Source of the DNA: Rubrobacter sp.
GTDB taxonomy: Bacteria > Actinomycetota > Rubrobacteria > Rubrobacterales > Rubrobacteraceae
Length of the DNA stretch: 12,603 nucleotides
Direction of reading: 5' to 3'
NCBI GenBank assembly: GCA_016781885.1
Contig: JADDPM010000063.1
Location: 1-12,603 of the forward strand
A program made the translations under genes and the position numbers. This document shows positions 7,101-11,618 of the stretch, piece after piece (position 1 is the stretch's first letter; the number at the start of each line of letters is the position of its first letter). The notes under the pieces were generated by a model. The model searched no databases. It was not told where the DNA came from and saw only the letters and a list, made by a program, of their open reading frames with translations.

Positions 7101-7408
7101 TGCAGAGGCCTCCGACGAAGAGCGGCAGGCCGGTGTACTTCCTGATGATCGAGGACGAGTGGGGGCTGTTGCAGGCGACGATCTTCGAGCGCGTCTACGC
7201 CAGTTGCGGGTACCTCTTGCATCGCGAAGGGGCGTTCTTGCTGGAGGGTATCGTAGAGCAGGACATCCGGCGCGGGTTCTCGTTTCTGGTAAGCCGCATA
7301 GAGAGTCTGGGGGAGCTCCTCGCCGGGGCCGAGGTTCCGGCTCCGAGGGCGGCGTCTTCCTCTGGTGCGTTTCTGCGGGCCGGAAGGCGAAGCAGGAAAG
7401 CAATGTGA
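4142..7408 (+). CDS. dnaE2: Error-prone DNA polymerase III alpha subunit, DnaE2 type
   Basis: This protein of about 1088 residues (DnaE1 is usually nearer 1160-1200) is a C-family polymerase for damage-induced mutagenic translesion synthesis. An N-terminal PHP domain has FSHLHVRSGFSYGYGAATPE and LTDRDGMYG. The palm has GRGSAANSM and the catalytic aspartates in PDIDLDF, with YDKDDLEYVGLPKLDLLGI following. The thumb/finger blocks RPGPVRGDLV and YGVLVFQEQVL, the helix-hairpin-helix region near SVYGFSAAHAASFAELSYAS and a C-terminal OB fold (GTEVRAAGLLESLQRPPTKS onward) complete the order. The TTG at 4142 overlaps the upstream TGA as TTGA, and PHP homology begins four residues later. A GTG at 4118 with GGGAG eight bases upstream would add eight residues and is the alternative. 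The gene ends in two adjacent stops (TGA TAG). Divergent lexA and the palindromic operator imply SOS control. Confidence 0.93.
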   Translation: MNARFSHLHVRSGFSYGYGAATPEGLVEAAAKMKMGSLALTDRDGMYGIPRFLKASKEFEISPIIGAEISTVSGHLALIAENIEGYRSLCKLITEYRTASEDRRRPRCPLEMVLQHSEGLVCLTGAVPFGLLPRLLLDEHREKAKKTLLALREAFEGRLFVELTDDGTAGSRRRVRRVAGFARENGVPVVATNEVAYVAPEDHKLHEVLVAAAALTALPGPGYRPTDRLYLRAEERMRRLFADYPEALRSGAAIVERCAVAVRLSGEIHMPAARIGREKSAERELRRLVCEGARRRYGEAGADMKRRVIGRLRRELSCINALGFAPYFLIAHEAAGIARQKGIPVTGRGSAANSMVAYCLGLTSPEPFSNRLLFERFLHEGREDPPDIDLDFCSKRRDEVRFEMVRRYRKHGVAEAATVQTMSLRGAVRVVARALGHSLREINELSRHVPTRFRDRNRVYAGLSGWEEVLAEPAMRRHPLQDTSRHRLLLELSAGLVGRIREAGTHSGGMVFGTAKYHLSELVPLEPSGMEGLLRCQYDKDDLEYVGLPKLDLLGIRMHTALHEAGVLASRRLGRKVDPYDLPHEDRETYALIRTGRNAGMFQLESPGQMNLSRRLGPRRFRDLVAQISLFRPGPVRGDLVTPFVLRRNGREPYTVPLPELEKVLRPTYGVLVFQEQVLAVSHRVAGFTLAEGDEIRRAMTSDRGPGAMDRVREEFVRRAKERGVPEETAEKVLSWMEGFSVYGFSAAHAASFAELSYASAYMKRHFPAEFFCGLLNAQPMGFYSPRALVNEARREGIRILPPDIHLSGKDFAVEEDGTAIRVGLGYAKHLSKAALESVLAERRKRSFASVADLYARTAAERDGLESLIEGGFLDRLATSGSREELLAAARDLPQKRRSSRQKELPLPHPASWWEQRLNLGDWTSYLPPTAVRRERMEWEALSLNVFRHPLSPYREALKELRITPSREILDLPHGTEVRAAGLLESLQRPPTKSGRPVYFLMIEDEWGLLQATIFERVYASCGYLLHREGAFLLEGIVEQDIRRGFSFLVSRIESLGELLAGAEVPAPRAASSSGAFLRAGRRSRKAM

Positions 7409-7438
7409 TAGGTGCTGCCACCTCAATGCGAGGCACAC

Positions 7439-7467
7439 CCGGAATTGGAAAAGTCCTCGAATTCCGG
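7439..7467. repeat. Inverted repeat after dnaE2
   Basis: CCGGAATT (7439-7446) is exactly complementary to AATTCCGG (7460-7467) around a 13-nt loop, 30 nt after the dnaE2 stop codon. It could be a terminator stem, although no T-run follows, or mark the left edge of the integrative element that starts after it. I found no copy of the tRNA 3' end here, so the element boundary is not settled. Confidence 0.4.
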
Positions 7468-7529
7468 TACTGAAGATGGGCCGGGCGCACTAGTATCGGC
7501 GCAGACGCAAACGATACATGGAGGTGCGG

Positions 7530-7724
7530 GTGGACGAGCAGCGCGAGTATCTGAAGGTACCGGAGGTGGCAGAGGTGTTGAGGATCGCACGCAGCCGGGC
7601 CTACGAGCTGGTCACCGACGGGAAGATTCCTTCGGTAAGGATCGGACGCAGCATCCGGGTCAGCCGCAGAGAGCTTGAGAAGCGGCTTGAAGATCAGCGT
7701 TACAGTAGCGTCGAGCGAGACTAG
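7530..7724 (+). CDS. Excisionase-family HTH DNA-binding protein
   Basis: This 64-residue protein has the winged-helix (MerR-like, HTH_17) fold of excisionases: YLKVPEVAEVLRIARSRAYE followed by LVTDGKIPSVRIGRSIRVSR and RRELEKRL. Such proteins bend DNA at attachment sites and steer an integrase towards excision. The start is set by the ribosome binding site: GGAGG (7520-7524) is five bases before the GTG at 7530. The in-frame ATG at 7518 overlaps that site and has none of its own. It lies upstream of a second small HTH gene and an integrase relic, so it probably belonged to that element. It appears intact. Confidence 0.85.
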   Translation: MDEQREYLKVPEVAEVLRIARSRAYELVTDGKIPSVRIGRSIRVSRRELEKRLEDQRYSSVERD

Positions 7725-7739
7725 CTCAGCGTCAGTATT

Positions 7740-7771
7740 TTATTGACGTGTATCATATAGCGATCAATAAT
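7740..7771 (+). promoter_or_regulatory. Promoter within an inverted repeat, upstream of the small HTH gene
   Basis: TTGACG (7743-7748) and AATAAT (7766-7771) each match consensus at five of six positions, with a 17-bp spacer. The sequence is AT-rich against a GC-rich background. TTATTGA (7740-7746) and TCAATAA (7764-7770) are perfect inverted repeats covering the -35 and -10 boxes, a layout suited to an operator. Transcription is predicted to begin near 7778, exactly at the ATG of the next gene. Confidence 0.6.
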
Positions 7772-7777
7772 GTCTGT

Positions 7778-8023
7778 ATGATGCGAGACATGGTCAAGGA
7801 GGCGGATCTAGACAAGATCGAGGTACCAGAAGGCTACGAGGTATTGGACGCGACGGCGCTCGCCGAGCGACTGGGGATCAAGAGGGACACGGTGCTCGCG
7901 TACCTTTCGCGCCACAACTGGCGGCGCATCCCCAGGCCGAACCGAAAGCTGGTCATGGGGCCGGTGTGGTACGAGGCGACTGTCAGGGAATGGGAAGAGA
8001 GGAGAGGGCAAAAAGATGGGTAA
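7778..8023 (+). CDS. Small helix-turn-helix protein of the integrative element
   Basis: This 81-residue protein carries the HTH LDATALAERLGIKRDTVLAY, followed by LSRHNWRRIPRPNRKLVMGP and a final VWYEATVREWEERR. The form is typical of small DNA-binding proteins encoded next to integrases in actinobacterial integrative elements; the exact family is not identified. The N-terminus contains several possible starts: GTG 7748, ATG 7778, ATG 7781 and ATG 7793. None has a Shine-Dalgarno sequence. The ATG at 7778 is preferred because the promoter upstream predicts transcription starting there, giving leaderless mRNA. The GTG at 7748 would overlap the -35 box. Its last 8 nt overlap the start of the integrase gene. 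A role as autorepressor or directionality factor is inferred from the inverted repeat at its promoter. Confidence 0.75.
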   Translation: MMRDMVKEADLDKIEVPEGYEVLDATALAERLGIKRDTVLAYLSRHNWRRIPRPNRKLVMGPVWYEATVREWEERRGQKDG

Positions 8024-9137
8024 ACGCGGCAACGGCGAAGGGACCATAAGCCGCCGCGAGAACGGCGGGTGGATGGGGCAGTACGTGGTACACACGGCGG
8101 AGGGTAGCAAGAGGAAGACGATCTACGGGAAGACCCGCAAGGAGGTGGCGGGGAAGCTGGCGAAGGCGATCTCGGACCGCGAGGGCGGGCTGGCCTTCGA
8201 CGCGGGGAACCTCACGGTCGGGGAGTACCTGGACCGTTGGCTCAAGGACTCCGTACAGGGATCGGTGTGGGAGAGCACCACGAGGCGCTACGAGGAGCTG
8301 ACGCGGCTACACATCAAGCCAACTTTAGGGCGGCTGAAACTAGGCAAGCTCGCCCCAGGACACGTGCGGGGGCTCTACGGGGAGAAGCTCGACGCGGACC
8401 TCAGCGCACGCACGGTCAACTAAGTGCATCGGACCTTGTTCAAGGCGCTCAAGCAAGCCAAGGCCGACGGCCTGGTGCCCCGCAACGTGGCGTGCCTCGT
8501 GAAGGCGCCGAAAGGAGATACGTACTCTCAGCCGTACCCAGGCCAGGGCGCTCTTCGAGGCGGCCAGCAATCCGGCGACAGGCTGGAGGCGATCTACGTC
8601 GTGGCCATCCATTGTGGCTTGAGGCAGGGAGAACTCCTGGGGCTCAAGTGGGAGGATGTGGACCTGGAGGCCGGGAAGCTCTCGGTGCGCAGGTCGCTTT
8701 CGTGGGTCAAGAAGGAGCCGGTCTTCAACCAGCCGAAGAACGGCAGGGGGCGAAGCATCAGGCTCACCGGGGCCGCCGTGGAGACCTTGCGACGGCACAA
8801 AGCGGCACAGAACGGGGAGCGCCTGCGGCTCGGTAGCCTCTGGGGGGACAACGGCCTCGTGTTCCCGGGCGAGCGCGGCCAGCCCATGCGCGCCTGGTCC
8901 CTGACCGGGGGCTCCTTCAAGCGGCTCCTGAAGCGCGCGGAGTTGCCCGAGGAGACCCACTTCCACGACCTCAGGCACACGTGCGCGACGCTCCTGCTCC
9001 TGGAGGGCGTGCATCCTAAGTTCGTGCAGGAGCTTCTCGGGCACACGACCATCTCGATCACGTTGGACACCTACTCGCACGTGCTACCAAGCATGGGAGA
9101 TCAGACGGCAGTGGCGATGGAGCGCGCCCTGGTTTGA
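8016..9137 (+). pseudogene. int: Tyrosine site-specific integrase, disrupted
   Basis: A phage-type tyrosine integrase of about 373 codons starts at ATG 8016 behind GGAGAGGG. The N-terminal arm-binding segment MGKRGNGEGTISRRENGGW and the SAM-like core-binding domain (LTVGEYLDRWLKDSV onward) are clear. Codon 136 is TAA (8421-8423) in LSARTVN-stop-VHRTLFKAL, where relatives have tyrosine (TAC or TAT), so one base change explains it. From about 8515 to 8575 the normal sequence EIRTLSRTQARALFEAASN lies in another frame; the main frame instead gives unrelated residues before returning at GDRLEA, so two compensating indels have occurred. The catalytic residues remain: R203 (GLRQGELLG), H317 and R320 (HDLRH), H343 (LLGH) and Y353 (LDTYSH). 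The frame from 8424 alone lacks the arm- and core-binding domains. Sequencing error could explain part of this. Confidence 0.88.
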
Positions 9138-9139
9138 CG

Positions 9140-9160
9140 GGTTGCAGTACGGTTGCAGTA
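9140..9160 (+). repeat. Tandem 10-bp direct repeat after the integrase
   Basis: GGTTGCAGTA occurs at 9140-9149 and again at 9151-9160, one base apart (11-bp period, about one helical turn). It begins immediately after the integrase stop codon and lies between the integrase and the tRNA. Arm-type integrase binding sites often appear as short direct repeats in this position, so an attachment-site role is plausible. Confidence 0.5.
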
Positions 9161-9197
9161 AACGGCCCCGACGAGTTTCTGGGGCCGTTCCTTTTTA
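9161..9197 (+). terminator. Intrinsic terminator after the integrase
   Basis: AACGGCCCC (9161-9169) pairs perfectly with GGGGCCGTT (9181-9189) over nine base pairs with an 11-nt loop. CCTTTTTAG follows directly. This is a classic rho-independent terminator on the plus strand that ends transcription of the element genes before the tRNA on the opposite strand. Confidence 0.9.
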
Positions 9198-9233
9198 GTT
9201 AAATTTATCCTGCAAATCTGTATTTTTTGTTAG

Positions 9234-9307
9234 TAGGGGCGGTGGGACTCGAACCCACACTGTACGGATTTTAAGTCCGCTGCCTCTGCCGATTGGGCTA
9301 CGCCCCC
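9234..9307 (-). tRNA. tRNA with anticodon UAA (leucine by the code), short variable loop
   Basis: The minus strand folds as a full cloverleaf. The acceptor GGGGGCG pairs with CGCCCCT with a G-U first pair. The D arm is GCC-(11-nt loop)-GGC. The anticodon stem GCGGA/TCCGT carries loop CTTAAAA, giving anticodon UAA. The variable loop is ACAGT, and the T arm is GTGGG-TTCGAGT-CCCAC. The discriminator is A, followed by CTA, so CCA is not encoded. The 3-bp D stem with the larger D loop is leucine-like, but the 5-nt variable loop lacks the long arm of normal bacterial tRNA-Leu. A TATACT box (9323-9328, minus strand) just upstream may be its -10 element. The 3' end faces the integrase, as at a tRNA attachment site. 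Confidence 0.9.
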
Positions 9308-9332
9308 GCAGGTTCGGCTACGAGTATAACAA

Positions 9333-9794
9333 CTACTCTGTTTGCTCCGCGGGCCTCATGCACTCGGGGCAGCGCGCGGGATCGGGGTAGGGGCCTTCAA
9401 GGCGGGCGAGGGTCCATTCGGCTATACGGTTGGGGAGGGCGCCGGAGAGGTGGAGGGCGGTGAAGGCATGAAGGCACTTTATGCGTCCGCCGGGGCTGCC
9501 AACGCCGGCGACCCGGGCACTGTAGCGTCGCAGGTGTTCGTCGTGGGTCTGGTCTATGGCCTCGGCGCCGACCTCTTCCTGGGCCTGGCGAACTCCGCCT
9601 CCGGCCTCGACGCGGGAGATCTCCGCCCGTAGAGAGGGGCAGGTGATCCAGAACGTGGTGGGCATCTCCCGACGGCGCTCGTTCTCTATCACGGCCGGGC
9701 GTCCGGCGGGACAACGAGCGGCGACGCGGAAAGTTTTTGGCTCGCGGCCGAGCTGTATCGCCACGGCCTCGTGGTCTTTGTAGCCGTCAGTCAT
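9333..9794 (-). CDS. DUF501 domain-containing protein
   Basis: This 153-residue cytoplasmic protein belongs to the actinobacterial DUF501 family of unknown function. Recognisable blocks are AVAIQLGREPKTFRVAARCP with GRPAVIEN (about 10-40), FWITCPSLRAEISRVEAGGG (about 48-67), THDEHLRRYSARVAG and GGRIKCLHAFTALHLSGALP. The C-terminal RCPECMRP contains two cysteines, and C-P occurs twice more; possible metal binding is speculative. The start must be TTG 9797 or ATG 9794, because a TAG codon precedes them in frame; ATG is chosen. Neither has a clear Shine-Dalgarno sequence. A 115-bp gap separates it from the ftsB-like gene, in which I see no gene. Position after eno and ftsB is the usual one for this family and supports the actinobacterial assignment. 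Confidence 0.88.
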   Translation of the reverse strand: MTDGYKDHEAVAIQLGREPKTFRVAARCPAGRPAVIENERRREMPTTFWITCPSLRAEISRVEAGGGVRQAQEEVGAEAIDQTHDEHLRRYSARVAGVGSPGGRIKCLHAFTALHLSGALPNRIAEWTLARLEGPYPDPARCPECMRPAEQTE

Positions 9795-9909
9795 CAACTA
9801 TTTGTCGAGCGGCGAAGCAGCTAGCGCGAGACGTTCTCTTCGAGCGATGGCAACATTCTCGTCTACCGATTGCTGCTTGTATTTTTCCCTGAGAGCTGAA
9901 AGATGACGG

Positions 9910-10179
9910 CTATTCCTCAACTATGTATACCTTCTCACCGGGTTTTATCATGCCGTAGCGCTCGCGGGCGGCTCGCTCGACGCCTTCTTCGGTTTGCAGC
10001 TCCTCTGTTAGCCTCTCGTTGGCGACGTTCTCCTTCTCGAGCGTCGCCAGGTCAGAATGCAGGGTGGAGATACGGGCCCGATCTTCGAGGATCTGTTGAA
10101 GCGGGGAGACGTAGGAGGCAAGGAGGAGCCCGATGAAGGCCGCGTAAAGGATCACCTTGACGGGCCTCGTAAGGTTCAC
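9910..10179 (-). CDS. Septum formation initiator, FtsB/DivIC family
   Basis: This 89-residue single-pass membrane protein has a short basic N-terminus (MNLTRPVK), one transmembrane segment at about 7-24 (VILYAAFIGLLLASYV) and an extracytoplasmic coiled coil at about 27-68. The conserved end ERYGMIKPGEKVYIVEE carries the ARE-RYGM-x-x-PGE signature of the family. FtsB/DivIC joins FtsL and FtsQ/DivIB in the divisome and helps activate septal peptidoglycan synthesis. The start is GTG 10179, seven bases after the pyk stop codon, with the GGGGAAGAG at the pyk end as a possible ribosome binding site. It is probably translated from the eno-pyk transcript. Actinobacteria usually have this gene near eno, so orthology is likely, but FtsB and DivIC are too alike to choose a symbol. 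Confidence 0.9.
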   Translation of the reverse strand: MNLTRPVKVILYAAFIGLLLASYVSPLQQILEDRARISTLHSDLATLEKENVANERLTEELQTEEGVERAARERYGMIKPGEKVYIVEE

Positions 10180-10186
10180 GGGCAGG

Positions 10187-11614
10187 TTACTCTTCCCCGC
10201 CTATCGTGTCCAGCTTGAGCATGTTCGTCGAGCCGGGCATGGTGCTCATCGAGCCACCGGTGATGATGACCTCGTCGCCCTCCTTGACGAGCCCGGACCT
10301 CCGGGCGGATCGTATCGCCTCGTCGTAGCGCTCCTCGACGTTGCCGCGCTGCTGACCGCTTATTGCGTTCACCCCCCAGACCATCGCGAGCATGCGCACC
10401 GTGGTCTCCTCGGGGCTTACGGCGAGTATCTTGTTCGGCGGCCTGAAACGCGCGACCCTTATACATGAGAGGCCGCTCTGGGTAGAGGTGATGATCGCCT
10501 CCAGGTCCAGATCCTCGGCGAGCTCGCAGGCGGCGTGCGTGAGGGCGTCGTAGCGGTCTCCCCGGCCCCATCCGGTCAACGAGGCGATGTCCCGTCCGTA
10601 GTCGATGGCACCCTCGGCGGCCCGGCAGATGCGGTCCATCTCCCGCACGCTCTGCAAAGGGTAGCGACCGATCGCCGTCTCGCCCGAGAGCATCACAGCG
10701 TCGGTTCTATCGAAGATGGCGTTCGCCACATCGGAGACCTCGGCGCGGGTCGCCCTGGGGTTTCGAATCATGCTATCGAGCATCTGGGTTGCCACTATTA
10801 TAGGCTTGCCCAGCCTCCGGCACCGCGCCACCAGACGCTTCTGTTCCACCGGCACCCTCTCGGCGGAGAGCTCGACCGCCAGGTCTCCGCGCGCCACCAT
10901 GATGCCGTCGGAGGCCTTGAGGATGTCCTCGATATCGTCTATCGCCTCGTGCTTCTCTATCTTGGAGATGACCGGGATGCCCCCGCCGAACTCCCTCATG
11001 CGCTCCTTGAGCTCGCGGACCTCGTCCCCCGAACGGATGAACGAGGCTGCTACCCAGTCCGGCATGAGCTCCTCGACTCCGAAGCGCAAGTCTTCGAGGT
11101 CCTTCGGTGTGAGGCCCTTTATGGAGAGTGAGGAGTCCGGGAAGTTCAGGCCCTTGTGCGAGGAGATAGGGCCGCCCGTCACGACCACGCAGGCGACCTC
11201 GTCGTCCCGCACCTCCTCGACCCGAAGCTCCAGTAGGCCGTCGTCTATCAGGATACGATGCCCGGGCTCGACGTCCTGGACTATCTGTTTGTAAGGTGTG
11301 GAGAGCCGGCTCGCGTCCCCCAGGAAGTCCCCCGGCGCTATCGCCACCCGATTGCCGGAGATCAACTCCGTCTCCCCGACGACCTCCCCGGTCCTTATCT
11401 TCGGGCCCTGGATGTCTTGCATCACCGCGACGTTACGCCCCGCGGACTTCGCCGCCTCACGCACCAGACGGGCGTTCTTCAGGTGCCCCTCGTGATCGCC
11501 GTGGGAGAAGTTCAGACGCGTCACGTCCACCCCGAAGCGAACGATGTCCTGGATCGCCTCCTCCGTCGAGGTCGCGGGGCCCAGAGTCGCTACTATCTTC
11601 GTTCGGCGCTCCAT
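10187..11614 (-). CDS. pyk: Pyruvate kinase
   Basis: This 475-residue cytoplasmic enzyme transfers phosphate from phosphoenolpyruvate to ADP, giving pyruvate and ATP, the last step of glycolysis. The N-terminus RRTKIVATLGPAT, the loop R33-L-N35-F-S37, and DIQGPKIRTGE (67-77) belong to the TIM-barrel A domain; the B domain lies about residues 70-165. The signature ISKIEKHEAIDDIEDI contains catalytic K218 and metal ligand E220, and ARGDLAVEL contains metal ligand D244. The C-terminal allosteric domain starts near TGWGRGDRYDALTH and ends at GSTNMLKLDTIGGEE; there is no extra PEP-utilising domain. The ATG at 11614 is preceded directly by TAAGGAG, of which TAA is the eno stop codon. It lies in tight order between eno and the ftsB-like gene. 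Confidence 0.97.
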   Translation of the reverse strand: MERRTKIVATLGPATSTEEAIQDIVRFGVDVTRLNFSHGDHEGHLKNARLVREAAKSAGRNVAVMQDIQGPKIRTGEVVGETELISGNRVAIAPGDFLGDASRLSTPYKQIVQDVEPGHRILIDDGLLELRVEEVRDDEVACVVVTGGPISSHKGLNFPDSSLSIKGLTPKDLEDLRFGVEELMPDWVAASFIRSGDEVRELKERMREFGGGIPVISKIEKHEAIDDIEDILKASDGIMVARGDLAVELSAERVPVEQKRLVARCRRLGKPIIVATQMLDSMIRNPRATRAEVSDVANAIFDRTDAVMLSGETAIGRYPLQSVREMDRICRAAEGAIDYGRDIASLTGWGRGDRYDALTHAACELAEDLDLEAIITSTQSGLSCIRVARFRPPNKILAVSPEETTVRMLAMVWGVNAISGQQRGNVEERYDEAIRSARRSGLVKEGDEVIITGGSMSTMPGSTNMLKLDTIGGEE

Positions 11615-11618
11615 CTCC

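Noticed and set aside
7748..7777. GTG at 7748 as the start of the small HTH protein
   Set aside because: It overlaps the -35 box of the promoter, so it would lie upstream of the transcription start, and the added residues show no family similarity.
7530..8023. The two small HTH genes as a toxin-antitoxin pair
   Set aside because: Both are DNA-binding proteins with no toxin fold, they have separate promoter and start signals, and they lie directly before an integrase.
8424..9137. Reading the second half of the integrase as a separate short recombinase gene from GTG 8424
   Set aside because: There is no ribosome binding site, the arm-binding and core-binding domains would be missing, and the frame is continuous with the upstream half apart from a single TAA.
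9161..9197. CRISPR or other repeat array near the tRNA
   Set aside because: Only two short direct repeats occur beside a simple terminator hairpin; there is no repeat-spacer pattern anywhere in the window.
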